Under the pieces are notes generated by a model. It had not been told where the DNA came from, did not search any database, and worked only from the letters and a program-made list of their open reading frames with translations. 64,000 bases of DNA from Streptomyces hygroscopicus. GTDB taxonomy: Bacteria > Actinomycetota > Actinomycetes > Streptomycetales > Streptomycetaceae. The stretch is from contig NZ_LBMW01000002.1 in assembly GCF_026168105.1 (NCBI RefSeq), positions 278,721-342,720 on the forward strand, in the 5' to 3' direction. The translations under genes were made by a program, and so were the position numbers. Numbering within the stretch: position 1 is the first letter of the stretch; every line of letters starts with the position of its first letter. Positions 43,359 through 53,627 of this stretch are shown piece by piece.

Positions 43359-43529
43359 CGGCCGACCGGACGACCGGCCGTCGCGGCTCGGCGGCGGCCG
43401 TCGTCCCCCAGGTGCCGCCGGGCACCCGCGGCCGGTGACCGGGACGGCGTAGCCCGCCGCCTGCCCGGCACGCGTGCGGACCGCCGGGGCGCCGAAGTCC
43501 TCGGACCGGCGTCGAGGCGGTCCTCCCGA

Positions 43530-43535
43530 TATGAT
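43530..43535 (+). promoter_or_regulatory. Promoter of the 5-oxoprolinase-cvnD unit
   Basis: TATGAT, a near-perfect -10 hexamer, lies 85 bases before the GTG at 43621. The -35 region (around CGAGGC) is poor. The rest of the 43318-43620 gap contains no gene. Confidence 0.5.
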
Positions 43536-43620
43536 CTGAGCGATCGTCGACCATTGACCGCAGCGCGCCGATCAGCCGCCTGCGGATCCGGTTCCGAGCA
43601 GTGCGATCGGAGAGACGGAC

Positions 43621-46600
43621 GTGACCAGGGCCAGGGGCTGGCAGTTCTGGGTCGACCGCGGCGGCACCTTCACCGACGTCGTCGCGCGTCACCCGGACGG
43701 CCGCCTGCTCACCCACAAGCTGCTGTCGGACAACCCCCACCGTTACGCCGACGCGGCCGTCGCGGGCGTACGCGAGCTCCTCGAGGACGGCGCCCCCGTC
43801 GACGCGGTCCGCATGGGCACCACGGTCGCCACCAACGCCCTCCTGGAACGCAAGGGCGATCGCACCCTGCTCGTCATCACCCGCGGCTTCCGTGACGCCC
43901 TGCGCATCGCCTACCAGAACCGTCCGCGCATCTTCGCCCGGGCGATCGAACTGCCCGAGCTGCTGTACGAACGGGTCGTCGAGGTGGACGAACGCATCGC
44001 CGCCGACGGTACCGTCCTGCGCGCCCCCGACCTGGACGCTCTGGCCGGACCGCTCCGGGAGGCGTACGACGACGGGATCCGCGCGCTGGCCGTGGTCTGT
44101 ATGCACAGCCATCTGCACCCCGCCCACGAGCAGGCCATCGGCGAGCTGGCCGCCCGCACCGGATTCCCGCAGATCTCGCTCTCCAGCGAGGTCAGCCCTC
44201 TGATGAAGCTGGTACCGCGCGGCGACACGGCCGTCGTCGACGCCTACCTCTCGCCCGTACTGCGCCGCTACGTCCAGCACGTCGCCGATGAACTCGAAGG
44301 CGTGCGGCTGATGTTCATGCAGTCCAACGGCGGGCTCGCCGAGGCCGGGCAGTTCCGCGGCAAGGACGCCATCCTCTCCGGGCCCGCGGGTGGCATCGTC
44401 GGCATGGCCCGGATGTCGCAGCTCGCCGGCTTCGACCGTGTCATCGGTTTCGACATGGGCGGCACGTCCACCGACGTCTCGCACTTCGCCGGCGAGTACG
44501 AACGCGTCTTCACCACCCGGATCGCCGGAGTCCGGCTGAGGGCGCCCATGCTCGACATCCACACGGTCGCGGCGGGCGGTGGCTCCATCCTCCATTTCGA
44601 CGGCTCCCGCTACCGCGTAGGGCCGGACTCGGCGGGCGCGGACCCGGGGCCGGCTTGCTACCGGGGCGGCGGCCCGCTCACCGTCACCGACGCCAACGTC
44701 ATGCTCGGCCGCATCCAGCCCGATTACTTCCCCCGGGTGTTCGGCCCCGACGGCGACCAGCCTCTGGACGACACGCTGGTCCGCGACCGCTTCGCCGCCC
44801 TCGCATGCGAGATCCGCGAGCAGACGGGGGACGACCGCACCGCCGAACAGGTCGCCGAGGGCTACCTGCAGATCGCCGTCGCGAACATCGCCAACGCCGT
44901 CAAACGGATCTCGGTGCAGAAGGGCCACGACGTCACCCGTTACGCGCTCACCACCTTCGGCGGTGCAGGTGGCCAGCACACGTGCATGGTCGCCGACTCC
45001 CTGGGCATCCGCACCGTTCTCGTACCGCCCATGGCCGGGGTGCTCTCGGCGCTCGGCATCGGGCTCGCCGACACCACCGCCATGCGCGAACAGTCCGTCG
45101 AGGCACCCCTGGAGCCGGCCTCGATGCCCGGCGTCCTCAAGACCGCCGACGACCTGGCGGACGCCGCCCGTGCCGAACTCCGCGCCGAGGACGTGCCCGA
45201 GGACCGCATCCGGATCACCCGCAAGGCCCAGCTGCGCTACGACGGCACCGACACCACCCTTACGGTCGAGCTTGCGGAGCCCGACACGATGCGTCACGCC
45301 TTCGAAGAACGTCATCGCGCCACGTACTCCTTCGCACTCGACCGCCCGATCGTCGTCGAAGCCCTCTCCGTGGAAGCCACCGGCATCACCGAACCCCCCG
45401 ATCTCTCCGCCCTCGCCCCGTACGAAGGCCGCTCCGCCGCCCCCCGGACCGTCCGCCTCCACACGGGCGGCGCCTGGCGCGACGTACCTCTCCACCGCCG
45501 CGAGGATCTGCCTCCCGGCGAAACCGTCACCGGCCCCGCGATCATCACCGAGGCCAGTGCGACGACCGTCGTCGACGACGGCTGGCGGGCCGCGGCGACC
45601 GACGACGGACATCTGGTCATGGAACGCGCGGCGGTTACGGAGAGTTCCCATCTGGACACGGAAGCCGATCCCGTTCTGCTCGAGGTCTTCAACAACCTCT
45701 TCATGTCCATCGCCGAACAGATGGGCGCCCGACTGGAGTCCACCGCCCAGTCCGTCAACATCAAGGAGCGCCTGGACTTCTCCTGCGCCCTGTTCGATCC
45801 CGAGGGCAACCTGGTCGCCAACGCCCCGCACATCCCCGTGCACCTGGGCTCGATGGGCACCAGCGTCAAGGAGGTCGTCCGGCGGCGCGCGGGCAGCATG
45901 CGCCCCGGCGACACCTACGCCGTCAACGACCCTTACCACGGCGGCACCCATCTGCCCGACGTCACCGTCATCACCCCTGTCTTCGACACGGACGGTGAGC
46001 GGATCCTGTTCTACGTCGCCTCCCGCGGCCACCACGCGGAGATCGGCGGGATCGCGCCCGGCTCCATGCCCGCCCAGAGCCGCACCATCGAGGAGGAGGG
46101 CGTCCTCTTCGACAACTGGCTGCTCGCCGAAGCAGGCCGCTTCCGGGAGCAGGAGACGTCCCGCCTGCTCACCGGGGCGCCCTATCCGTCACGCAATCCG
46201 GGGACCAACCTCGCCGACCTCCGGGCCCAGATCGCCGCCAACCAGAAGGGCGTCGACGAAGTCGGCCGCATGATCGAGCACTTCGGGCTCGACGTCGTCC
46301 AGGCCTACATGAAGCACGTCCAGGACAACGCCGAGGAAGCCGTCCGCCGCGTCATCGACGCCCTGGACGACGGGGAGTACGCCTATGAGACCGACTCCGG
46401 CGCGGTCATCCGCGTCCGCGTCCGCGTGCACCGTGAGAACCGCTGCGCGACCGTCGACTTCACCGGCACGTCCGCTCAGCTGGCCACCAACTTCAACGCG
46501 CCGTTCTCGGTCGTCAACGCCGCCGTCCTGTACGTCTTCCGCACCCTCGTCGCCGACGACATCCCCCTCAACGACGGCTGCCTGCGCCCCCTCGACATCG

Positions 46601-47244
46601 TCGTGCCGGCCGGTTCGATGCTGGCGCCCGAGCCCCCGGCCGCAGTCGTTGCCGGCAACGTCGAGACCTCGCAGGCCATCACCGGTGCCCTGTATGCCGC
46701 CCTGGGCGTGCAGGCCGAGGGCTCCGGCACCATGAACAACGTCACCTTCGGCAACGACCGGTACCAGTACTACGAGACCGTGGCCTCCGGCTCCGGCGCG
46801 GGGGACGGCTTCCCGGGCGCACCGGTCGTACAGACCCATATGACCAACTCCCGCCTGACCGATCCCGAGGTGCTGGAGTGGCGACTGCCCGTCCTGGTCG
46901 AGGAGTTCGCGGTACGGTACGGCAGCGGGGGTGCCGGCCGCTGGCGCGGCGGGGACGGCGCCGTCCGCCGTGTCCGCTTCCGGGAGCCCATGTCCGTCTC
47001 CACCCTCTCCCAGCACCGCAGGATCCCGCCCTACGGGATGGCGGGGGGCGAGCCGGGAGCGCTCGGCGCCAACCGCGTGGAACGCGTGGACGGCACCGTG
47101 CTGCATCTTGCAGGCAGTGATGCGGTGGATGTCGGCCCCGACGACGTGCTCGTCATCGAGACCCCCGGCGGCGGAGGCTACGGAACGCCGCCGACCGACC
47201 CCCACCGAGCAGGAGAAGAGAACGATGATCGTCGGGCGCAGTGA
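43621..47244 (+). CDS. 5-oxoprolinase/hydantoinase, fused HyuA-HyuB type
   Basis: A 1,207-residue protein with two fused domains. HyuA-like (about 1-660) has [49 protein letters not shown] and [11 protein letters not shown] nucleotide-binding segments. HyuB-like (about 680-1195) has [52 protein letters not shown] and TPGGGGYG. This matches single-chain ATP-dependent 5-oxoprolinase of the eukaryotic OPLAH type, which hydrolyses 5-oxoproline to glutamate; hydantoinase or acetone carboxylase-like roles are less likely given the fusion. Start GTG 43621 has GGAGAG. It lies inside a conservon and overlaps cvnD by 20 bases. Confidence 0.93.
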   Translation: MTRARGWQFWVDRGGTFTDVVARHPDGRLLTHKLLSDNPHRYADAAVAGVRELLEDGAPVDAVRMGTTVATNALLERKGDRTLLVITRGFRDALRIAYQNRPRIFARAIELPELLYERVVEVDERIAADGTVLRAPDLDALAGPLREAYDDGIRALAVVCMHSHLHPAHEQAIGELAARTGFPQISLSSEVSPLMKLVPRGDTAVVDAYLSPVLRRYVQHVADELEGVRLMFMQSNGGLAEAGQFRGKDAILSGPAGGIVGMARMSQLAGFDRVIGFDMGGTSTDVSHFAGEYERVFTTRIAGVRLRAPMLDIHTVAAGGGSILHFDGSRYRVGPDSAGADPGPACYRGGGPLTVTDANVMLGRIQPDYFPRVFGPDGDQPLDDTLVRDRFAALACEIREQTGDDRTAEQVAEGYLQIAVANIANAVKRISVQKGHDVTRYALTTFGGAGGQHTCMVADSLGIRTVLVPPMAGVLSALGIGLADTTAMREQSVEAPLEPASMPGVLKTADDLADAARAELRAEDVPEDRIRITRKAQLRYDGTDTTLTVELAEPDTMRHAFEERHRATYSFALDRPIVVEALSVEATGITEPPDLSALAPYEGRSAAPRTVRLHTGGAWRDVPLHRREDLPPGETVTGPAIITEASATTVVDDGWRAAATDDGHLVMERAAVTESSHLDTEADPVLLEVFNNLFMSIAEQMGARLESTAQSVNIKERLDFSCALFDPEGNLVANAPHIPVHLGSMGTSVKEVVRRRAGSMRPGDTYAVNDPYHGGTHLPDVTVITPVFDTDGERILFYVASRGHHAEIGGIAPGSMPAQSRTIEEEGVLFDNWLLAEAGRFREQETSRLLTGAPYPSRNPGTNLADLRAQIAANQKGVDEVGRMIEHFGLDVVQAYMKHVQDNAEEAVRRVIDALDDGEYAYETDSGAVIRVRVRVHRENRCATVDFTGTSAQLATNFNAPFSVVNAAVLYVFRTLVADDIPLNDGCLRPLDIVVPAGSMLAPEPPAAVVAGNVETSQAITGALYAALGVQAEGSGTMNNVTFGNDRYQYYETVASGSGAGDGFPGAPVVQTHMTNSRLTDPEVLEWRLPVLVEEFAVRYGSGGAGRWRGGDGAVRRVRFREPMSVSTLSQHRRIPPYGMAGGEPGALGANRVERVDGTVLHLAGSDAVDVGPDDVLVIETPGGGGYGTPPTDPHRAGEENDDRRAQ

Positions 47245-47833
47245 GCGCGGCAAGCCTCCGGTCGAGCCCGTCACGCTCAAGATCCTCGTGGCCGGCGGTT
47301 TCGGCGTGGGCAAGACGACCCTCGTCGGTGCGGTCAGCGAAATCAGGCCCTTGCGCACCGAGGAACTGCTCACCGAGGCGGGCCGCCCGGTCGACGACAC
47401 CAGCGGCGTGGAGGCCAAGCACACCACCACCGTCGCCATGGACTTCGGCCGCATCACGCTCCGCGAGGACCTGGTGCTGTACCTGTTCGGGACGCCGGGC
47501 CAGGACCGCTTCTGGTTCCTGTGGGACGAACTGGCCACCGGTGCCCTGGGTGCCGTCGTCCTGGCAGACACCCGCCGCCTGGGGGACTGCTTCGCCGCCG
47601 TCGACTACTTCGAGCGCCGCTCCATCCCCTTCATCGTCGGCGTCAACTGCTTCGAAGGAGCAGCCCGTTACCCCGCCGACGCCGTACGACGGGCCCTCGA
47701 CCTGGATGACGACGTGCCGGTCGTCCTCTGCGACGCCCGCGATCGGGAGTCGGTCAAGGAGGTCCTGGTCGAGGTCGTCCGGCACGCCATGACGCACTCG
47801 GCCGACCACCGTCGGGAAAGTCTCACCACCTGA
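47225..47833 (+). CDS. cvnD: CvnD, conservon small GTPase
   Basis: A 202-residue Ras-like GTPase of the CvnD type. Walker A is [19 protein letters not shown], followed by the switch region [11 protein letters not shown] and [15 protein letters not shown]. The base-recognition motif is degenerate (VNCFEG in place of NKxD), as is common in the family. CvnD acts with CvnB and the CvnA receptor at the membrane. The ATG at 47225 lies inside the 3-prime end of the 5-oxoprolinase gene (20-base overlap), so its translation is coupled to that gene rather than to cvnC. Confidence 0.95.
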   Translation: MIVGRSERGKPPVEPVTLKILVAGGFGVGKTTLVGAVSEIRPLRTEELLTEAGRPVDDTSGVEAKHTTTVAMDFGRITLREDLVLYLFGTPGQDRFWFLWDELATGALGAVVLADTRRLGDCFAAVDYFERRSIPFIVGVNCFEGAARYPADAVRRALDLDDDVPVVLCDARDRESVKEVLVEVVRHAMTHSADHRRESLTT

Positions 47834-47855
47834 CCCCTGTGCGGCACATGCGGCC

Positions 47856-47930
47856 CGTACCCCCGCCGACCGGGGTACGAGCCGCAGCGGTGCACGCGCG
47901 CGTGGCTCACACGTCAGGCACGCGCGCGTG
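47856..47930. terminator. Bidirectional terminator region between cvnD and glpK
   Basis: Two elements. A hairpin, CGTACCCC (47856-47863) with GGGGTACG (47872-47879), has an 8-base loop. Two identical self-complementary CACGCGCGCGTG dodecamers (47893-47904 and 47919-47930) can also pair with each other. Both lie between convergent genes. Confidence 0.7.
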
Positions 47931-47938
47931 GAGGGAGG

Positions 47939-49459
47939 TCAGTGCGCCCCGTCCTCGTGCCAGCCGAAGCTCTTCTCCACGGCCTTGCGCCAGTTGTGGT
48001 ATTCGTGGTCGCGCACCGATGCCTCCATGACGGGCGTCCACTCGACGTCCTTCTGCCAGTGCGACTTCAGCTCGTCGAGGTCGTTCCACACCCCGGTCGC
48101 GAGGCCGGCCGCGTATGCGGCGCCCAGGCACGTCGTCTCGGAGACCCTCGGACGGATCACGGGCACGCCGAGCACATCCGCCTGGTGCTGCATCAGCAGA
48201 TCGTTCTTGGTCATGCCGCCGTCAACCTTGAGCGTGGTGATCTGCACCCCGGAGTCCTGGTACATGGCGTCCACGACCTCGCGCGTCTGCCAGCTCGTGG
48301 CCTCGAGCACCGCCCGCGCGAGATGTGCCTTGGTGACGTACCGCGTCAGACCGGTGATCACTCCGCGCGCGTCGGAACGCCAGTACGGCGCGAACAGGCC
48401 GGAGAACGCGGGCACGATGTACGCTCCGCCGTTGTCCTCCACGCTCGCCGCCAGGGTCTCGATCTCGTCCGCCGTGCGGATGATGCCGAGCTGGTCGCGG
48501 AACCACTGCACCAGTGCACCCGTGATCGCGATCGAGCCTTCCAGACAGTAGACCGGCGCCTCACTGCCGATCTTGTAACCCATGGTCGTCAGCAGCCCGT
48601 TCTTCGACGGAACCGGCCGGTTCCCGGTGTTGAGCAGCAGGAAGCTGCCTGTGCCGTACGTGTTCTTCGCCGTGCCCACGTCGTAGCAGGCCTGTCCGAA
48701 CACGGCCGCCTGCTGGTCGCCCAGCGCCGATGCGACGGGGACGCCCGCGAGCTGGCCGACGGCGGCGCCGTACACCTCGGCGGACGACCTGATCTCGGGC
48801 AGGACGGCTTCCGGGACGTTCATGGCCGAAAGGATCGAGGAATCCCACTGGAGCGTCTCCAGGTTCATCAGCATGGTGCGCCCGGCGTTGGTTACGTCGG
48901 TGACGTGCTGCCCGCCGTCCGTTCCGCCGGTCAGGTTCCAGATCAGCCAGGAGTCGATGGTGCCGAAGGCGATCTCGCCGCGCTCCGCGCGGGCCCTGAG
49001 GCCGGGCACGTTGTCGAGCAGCCAGGCCGCCTTGGGCCCGGAGAAGTAGCTCGCCAGCGGCAGTCCCGTCGGTTCACGGAAACGATCCTGCCCGTCGGAG
49101 CCCCCGAGTTCGTTGCACAGCGCGGCCGTCCGGGTGTCCTGCCAGACGATCGCGTTGTGCACGGGCTTGCCCGTGGCACGGTCCCACAGGACCGTTGTCT
49201 CCCGCTGGTTGGTGATGCCGAGCGCGCTGATCTGGTCGGCGCGCAGTCCGGCCTTGGCGATCGCGCCCGCCACGACCGCCTGCACCTTGGACCAGATCTC
49301 CGTGGCGTCGTGTTCCACCCAGCCGGGCTTGGGGAAGATCTGGCGGTGTTCGCGCTGGTCGACGGCGACGATCGCACCGTCGTGGTCGAAGATGATGCAG
49401 CGGCTGGACGTGGTGCCCTGGTCGATCGCGGCGACGTACTTCTGGGCGTTGTCCGTCAT
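47939..49459 (-). CDS. glpK: Glycerol kinase
   Basis: A 506-residue FGGY-family kinase that phosphorylates glycerol to sn-glycerol 3-phosphate. It has the N-terminal [19 protein letters not shown], the substrate loop [37 protein letters not shown] and the C-terminal [15 protein letters not shown]. Length matches the family. It follows glpF by 37 bases on the same strand, so the two are one operon. The usual partners gylR and glpD are not present here, so this is probably a second glycerol-uptake locus of the strain. Confidence 0.97.
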   Translation of the reverse strand: MTDNAQKYVAAIDQGTTSSRCIIFDHDGAIVAVDQREHRQIFPKPGWVEHDATEIWSKVQAVVAGAIAKAGLRADQISALGITNQRETTVLWDRATGKPVHNAIVWQDTRTAALCNELGGSDGQDRFREPTGLPLASYFSGPKAAWLLDNVPGLRARAERGEIAFGTIDSWLIWNLTGGTDGGQHVTDVTNAGRTMLMNLETLQWDSSILSAMNVPEAVLPEIRSSAEVYGAAVGQLAGVPVASALGDQQAAVFGQACYDVGTAKNTYGTGSFLLLNTGNRPVPSKNGLLTTMGYKIGSEAPVYCLEGSIAITGALVQWFRDQLGIIRTADEIETLAASVEDNGGAYIVPAFSGLFAPYWRSDARGVITGLTRYVTKAHLARAVLEATSWQTREVVDAMYQDSGVQITTLKVDGGMTKNDLLMQHQADVLGVPVIRPRVSETTCLGAAYAAGLATGVWNDLDELKSHWQKDVEWTPVMEASVRDHEYHNWRKAVEKSFGWHEDGAH

Positions 49460-49496
49460 GACGTCCCCTTCGTCAAAGGGTCGGATTCGTCAAAGG

Positions 49497-50255
49497 TCAG
49501 AAGGCTGCTTTGTACACAAGGGCCGACAGCGCCCCGCCGATCAGCGGCCCCGCCACCGGTATCCAGGCGTAACCCCAGTCCGAGGTCCCCTTGTTGGGTA
49601 TCGGCAGCAGGGAGTGGGTGATGCGGGGGCCGAGGTCGCGGGCGGGGTTGATGGCATACCCGGTCGGCCCGCCGAGGGACAGGCCGATGCCGACGACCAG
49701 CAGGGAGACGAGCAGGATTCCGATGCCGGAGCCGTACGCCGTCGTACCGGGGATCGGGCCGATGCCGGTGCCGAGGTTCTTGCCGAAGAACAGGATGGGC
49801 AGCACGAGACCGGCGGTCGCGATGATCTCGGTGATCAGGTTGGCGACCGGATTGCGGATCTCCGGGGCCGTGGAGAAGATCCCGAGCGTGGGCTGGGCGC
49901 TGTCCTCCTCGGCGTTGGCCTGGAACTGGGCGAAGTAGAGCAGCCAGGTCAGGACGGCGCCGAGGATCGCGCCCGCCATCTGCCCCAGCAGGTAGTAGGG
50001 GACGTCCCCCCACTTGGTGATGCCGGCGACGGCGAGACCGAGGGTCACCGCCGGGTTGAGATGACCGCCCGACTTCGGAGCGGCGGAGTAGGCGCCCGCC
50101 AGCACGCCGAAGCCCCAGCCGAACGCGATGACGATCCAGCCCGCGTCCTTGGCCTTGGAATGGTGGAGAGTGACGGCGGCGCAGACACCCGCGCCGAACA
50201 GGATGAGGATGGCCGTTCCGATCAACTCGCCGACGAAGATGCTTCCATGGGTCAT
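49497..50255 (-). CDS. glpF: Glycerol uptake facilitator (aquaglyceroporin)
   Basis: A 252-residue MIP-family channel for passive glycerol entry. Both NPA boxes are intact ([11 protein letters not shown] and [12 protein letters not shown]), the second followed by the aspartate typical of aquaglyceroporins rather than water channels. About six membrane helices are seen. AGGAG lies six bases before the ATG. It is the first gene of glpFK. Confidence 0.95.
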   Translation of the reverse strand: MTHGSIFVGELIGTAILILFGAGVCAAVTLHHSKAKDAGWIVIAFGWGFGVLAGAYSAAPKSGGHLNPAVTLGLAVAGITKWGDVPYYLLGQMAGAILGAVLTWLLYFAQFQANAEEDSAQPTLGIFSTAPEIRNPVANLITEIIATAGLVLPILFFGKNLGTGIGPIPGTTAYGSGIGILLVSLLVVGIGLSLGGPTGYAINPARDLGPRITHSLLPIPNKGTSDWGYAWIPVAGPLIGGALSALVYKAAF

Positions 50256-50608
50256 GGCGGCTCCTAGGCCCTCGCCCGGGGCTGTCCCGCCCCGTGTCCG
50301 TCCTCCGTGCAGGGTGCGTTTCCCTTGGCGACTTCAGCCGATGGCAGGGAGGGCGCCGCGCCCCGCCCGGCGTCCGCGACGAGCGTGCCTGTGCAGCGGA
50401 ATCGCCCGTGGGGGATGACCCGTCGGACCGGCGTGGGCTTCGGGGGCCCGCCATCTGAATACGCCCGAATGCGGCGATGCCGACTGACAACCGGAAGTTT
50501 TCCCCGGCTACCACGGAGCGTCAAGGTCGGCGACGGCATCGGTTGGGAGCGGTATCCCCGGTCCGGTGCGAAGGGCGGCCGAGCCGCGGAAGGCCGGGTG
50601 CGGCCGAC
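50256..50608. other. 353-base region upstream of glpF
   Basis: No gene is supported. It should contain the glpFK promoter. A paired GAAT-N-CG motif repeats 9 bases apart near 50457-50472 (TGAATACGCCCGAATGCGG), a possible but unproven regulatory site. I found no clean -35/-10 pair and no IclR-type palindrome. Confidence 0.35.
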
Positions 50609-52249
50609 TCAACCCCATCTCGGGCCGCCCGCCCCGGCCGGGGCCGGCGCCGAGCCGCGAAGGATCTCATGGCCGGGCAGACCGGCTCGGCCCAACACCC
50701 AACTTGCCCCGCTCAGCGCTTTCGCGGCCTGTTTGAGAGGCGCGAGGCAAGCCGCCGCCTGACGGTGATCGGTCACGCTGCCGGGTGCGCACACAACCGT
50801 GGCCAGGGACAACGTGACCATGCGCCCACCGGCCGACCAGGGCGCGTCCAGCAGCGAAACGGCCAGCGGATCGAGCCCCTCCGGGTCCGCCAGCACCAGG
50901 AAGTCGTCCCCGCCTATGTGCCCCACGCGCGTGCTCCCGGACGCGACTGCCTGCAACGCCCGTCCCACCGCGCGGATCAGTTCGTCGCCCGCGGCGAACC
51001 CCGCCCCGTCGTTGACCTGTTTGAAGTGGTCGACGTCCAGCCAGCTCAGCGCGAACATCCGACCGTCAGCGATCCGCCGGTCCACCTCACCTGTGATCGC
51101 GTCCGAACCGGGCAGCCGCGTCAGGGGATTGAGCCCCGCCGCCTCCTCGACCCGGCTCTCGGCCAGCGCCCGTACGAGATCCGCGAGGCGTACGACGCCC
51201 ACGCACCGCCCATGGTGGTCGACGACCGCCACGTCGTCCGAGGTGCGGTCCCGCTCCCCGTCCGCGACCACGTCGAGCACCTCCCAGGCGGTGGCGTCGA
51301 CTCCGACCGTACGGGGCGCATCACCGAGCTTCGCGGCGGGCCGGTCGGCGTACAGCGCATGGCCGTAGCGTCCCGACAACGACAGCAGGAAGCGCGAGCG
51401 GTGCACCGAACGGACCGGTGTCCCGTCCGGATCCACCAGCAGCACCCCCGACACCTCGGGTGATCCGGTGAGCAGCGCCCGCACCTGCCCGGCCGAGGCC
51501 GTGACCGGCAGCAACGCAGCGGGCCGCAGGAACTGCCGCACCGACGGCCCGATGCGCGGTGTCGCCACCACGGAAGCCGGCAGCCCCGGAATGTATACGT
51601 CCGCTGCGGGCCGCCGTGACGGCGGTGCGAACAGGTCGCCCTGCGCCAACTGCGCGCCCGCCGCCCTCACGTCCGCGCACTGCAGCTCGGTCTCCACGCC
51701 CTCCACCGAGAGCAGCGCGCCCAGTTGCTCGCACAGCGTCCGCATGGCCCGCACAGCGGCCGGCCGCGTCAGCAGGGACACGTCGAGTTTGATCAGGTCC
51801 GGCTCAAAGTCCGAGAGCAGCCGCAGGGGCAGGTCGCCGTCGCCGACGCCGTCCGCGCAGATCTGGAAGCCCTCGGCGCGCAGCACTGTGAGCGCCTCCA
51901 GCAGCGCGCGGTGCGGCACATGTGCGTACGGCGGGCAGATGTCGACCGTCACTTCCCACGGCAGGCGTCCCGCCTCGGCCACGGCCTCCCGAAGTGCGGC
52001 GAGGCCGCCGAGGTCGGCGAGGGTTCCGGCGAACACATTGACGTGCAGCGGCAGCAGCGCTTCCTTGCGCGCCGCGGCGCGGACCGCCAGCGCGGCCAGA
52101 TTCCCGTCGAGTCCGGGGTCCCGGCGGGCCTGGGCGAGGACGTCGCCGGTCTCCGGGCGTGCGAGGATCTCCAGCGCCGTGACGCCTCCGGTCGTCAAGT
52201 TGACCACCGGCTGGAAGGCGAAGCGGAGAGTATCCGTCCAGGAGGGCAC
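50609..52249 (-). CDS. EAL-CBS-GGDEF protein with altered catalytic motifs
   Basis: A 546-residue cytoplasmic protein: EAL-like domain (about 1-225), CBS-like pair (about 240-370), GGDEF domain (about 375-520). The EAL motif is EILAR. The usual DDFGTG metal loop reads ADGVGDGD, although IKLD and VEGVET are kept, so phosphodiesterase activity is doubtful. The GGDEF loop reads HIGGDDFLVL, with aspartate for the glutamate. I recall an S. coelicolor protein of this EAL-CBS-GGDEF order near SCO1397 in this neighbourhood. It may act as a c-di-GMP or nucleotide sensor. Start is GTG 52249 with no clear ribosome site. Confidence 0.88.
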   Translation of the reverse strand: MPSWTDTLRFAFQPVVNLTTGGVTALEILARPETGDVLAQARRDPGLDGNLAALAVRAAARKEALLPLHVNVFAGTLADLGGLAALREAVAEAGRLPWEVTVDICPPYAHVPHRALLEALTVLRAEGFQICADGVGDGDLPLRLLSDFEPDLIKLDVSLLTRPAAVRAMRTLCEQLGALLSVEGVETELQCADVRAAGAQLAQGDLFAPPSRRPAADVYIPGLPASVVATPRIGPSVRQFLRPAALLPVTASAGQVRALLTGSPEVSGVLLVDPDGTPVRSVHRSRFLLSLSGRYGHALYADRPAAKLGDAPRTVGVDATAWEVLDVVADGERDRTSDDVAVVDHHGRCVGVVRLADLVRALAESRVEEAAGLNPLTRLPGSDAITGEVDRRIADGRMFALSWLDVDHFKQVNDGAGFAAGDELIRAVGRALQAVASGSTRVGHIGGDDFLVLADPEGLDPLAVSLLDAPWSAGGRMVTLSLATVVCAPGSVTDHRQAAACLAPLKQAAKALSGASWVLGRAGLPGHEILRGSAPAPAGAGGPRWG

Positions 52250-52298
52250 GGCAGCATCATGACGCCGTCGGTGCGCCCTGGGGCCCGGTTCATGACCT

Positions 52299-52338
52299 GT
52301 TCACACAGGATTCCCGGGCGATCACGGAGCGTGTGAAC
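52299..52338. promoter_or_regulatory. Inverted repeat upstream of the EAL-CBS-GGDEF gene
   Basis: GTTCACAC (52299-52306) and GTGTGAAC (52331-52338) form perfect arms 24 bases apart, 50-90 bases upstream of the start codon. The left arm with its flank partly matches the BldD-box pattern TNACNCNGNGTNA. Confidence 0.4.
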
Positions 52339-52436
52339 GGCCTCTGTGGGGAGAGGGGTTGACGGTCGCCGTCCGAAGGACATGGCGGCCTGCCCCCCGG
52401 CTCGCCCGCAGTCGCGAGGGCCTTCGCCGTCACCGA

Positions 52437-53627
52437 TCACCGCACCGCGATCACGGCGGACCCATGTCCGAACAGCCCCTGGTTCGCGCTGATCCCGACC
52501 CGGGCTCCCGCCACCTGCCGGTCGCCCGCGCCGCCCCGCAACTGCCAGGTCAGCTCGCACACCTGGGCGATCGCCTGAGCCGGAACGGCCTCTCCGAAGG
52601 ACGCCAGCCCGCCGCTCGCATTGACGGGTATCCGCCCGCCGAGCGTCGTGGCCCCGTCCCGCAGCAGCTTCGCCGCCTCACCCTCCCCGCACAGGCCCAG
52701 GTCCTCGTACCACTGCAACTCCAGGGCGGTGGACAGGTCGTAGACCTCGGCGAGGGAGAGGTCCTCGGGCCCGGTCCCCGCCTCGTCGTACGCGGCCCGC
52801 ACGATCGACGCGCGGAACGTCTCACCCGTCGGCTCCACCGCCACGGCCGAGTCCGTGGCGATGTCGGGCAGGTCCAGAACGGTGTTGGGGTAGCGGGGCG
52901 TGATCGTCGACACCGCCCGGATCCGCACCGGATCCGTCGCTCCGTGCCGTCGCGCGAACGCCATGCTCGACAGCACGAGTGCCGCCCCGCCGTCCGAGGT
53001 CGCGCAGATGTCGAGCAGCCGGAGGGGATCGGCCACGACCGCGGAGGCGGCGACCTCCTCGGCGGTGACCCGCTTGCGATAGCGGGCGTTCGGGTTGAGG
53101 GCTCCCGCGGTCGCGTTCTTCACCTTGACGCGGGCGAAGTCGTCGACGGTGTCCCCGTGCATGGCCATCCGCCGACGTGCGTACAGCCCGAAGTACGCCG
53201 GATTCGTGGCTCCGAGCACCCGGAACCGCAGCCAGTCCGGATCGTCGGGCCGGTCCCCGCCCGCCGGGCGGAAGAACCCCTTGGGCGCCGAGTCCGCACC
53301 GATCACGAGCACCACGTCCGAGAGTCCCGCGAGGATCTGCGCCCGTGCCGTGCCGATGGCCTGAGCGCCCGACGCGCACGCCGCGTACACACTCGTGACC
53401 CGAGCCCCCTGCCAGCCGAGAGCCTTGGCGAACGTCGCTCCCGCCACGTACCCGGGATAGCCGCCCCGCACCGTGTCCGCGCCCACGATCGAGCCGATGT
53501 CCCGCCGGTCGAGCCCGGCGTCGGCGAGCGCCGCACGCGCTGCCGCCGTCCCGTACACGGCGAAGCCGCGTCCCCATTTCCCCCAGGGATGCATGCCCGC
53601 GCCGAGCACCGCCACGTCGTCCGTCAT
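52437..53627 (-). CDS. Thiolase-fold lipid-transfer/aldolase-type protein
   Basis: A 396-residue thiolase-superfamily protein of the SCP-x/Ltp type. The nucleophile region is YAACASGAQAIG (Cys84). The later NASGGLASFGEAVPAQAIAQ has Glu346 where thiolases have the His of GHP, so a standard Claisen thiolase is unlikely. It is coupled (ATGA overlap) to a DUF35 protein. Thiolase-DUF35 pairs such as Ltp2-ChsH2 cleave acyl-CoA side chains by retro-aldol chemistry; a comparable role here is inference. The operon sits behind a palindromic operator. Confidence 0.88.
   Translation of the reverse strand: MTDDVAVLGAGMHPWGKWGRGFAVYGTAAARAALADAGLDRRDIGSIVGADTVRGGYPGYVAGATFAKALGWQGARVTSVYAACASGAQAIGTARAQILAGLSDVVLVIGADSAPKGFFRPAGGDRPDDPDWLRFRVLGATNPAYFGLYARRRMAMHGDTVDDFARVKVKNATAGALNPNARYRKRVTAEEVAASAVVADPLRLLDICATSDGGAALVLSSMAFARRHGATDPVRIRAVSTITPRYPNTVLDLPDIATDSAVAVEPTGETFRASIVRAAYDEAGTGPEDLSLAEVYDLSTALELQWYEDLGLCGEGEAAKLLRDGATTLGGRIPVNASGGLASFGEAVPAQAIAQVCELTWQLRGGAGDRQVAGARVGISANQGLFGHGSAVIAVR

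Noticed and set aside
42136..46035. A 1,299-codon minus-strand frame opposite cvnA-C and the 5-oxoprolinase
   Set aside because: Composition is low-complexity and it crosses a terminator and a promoter of the opposite strand; the plus-strand genes are secure.
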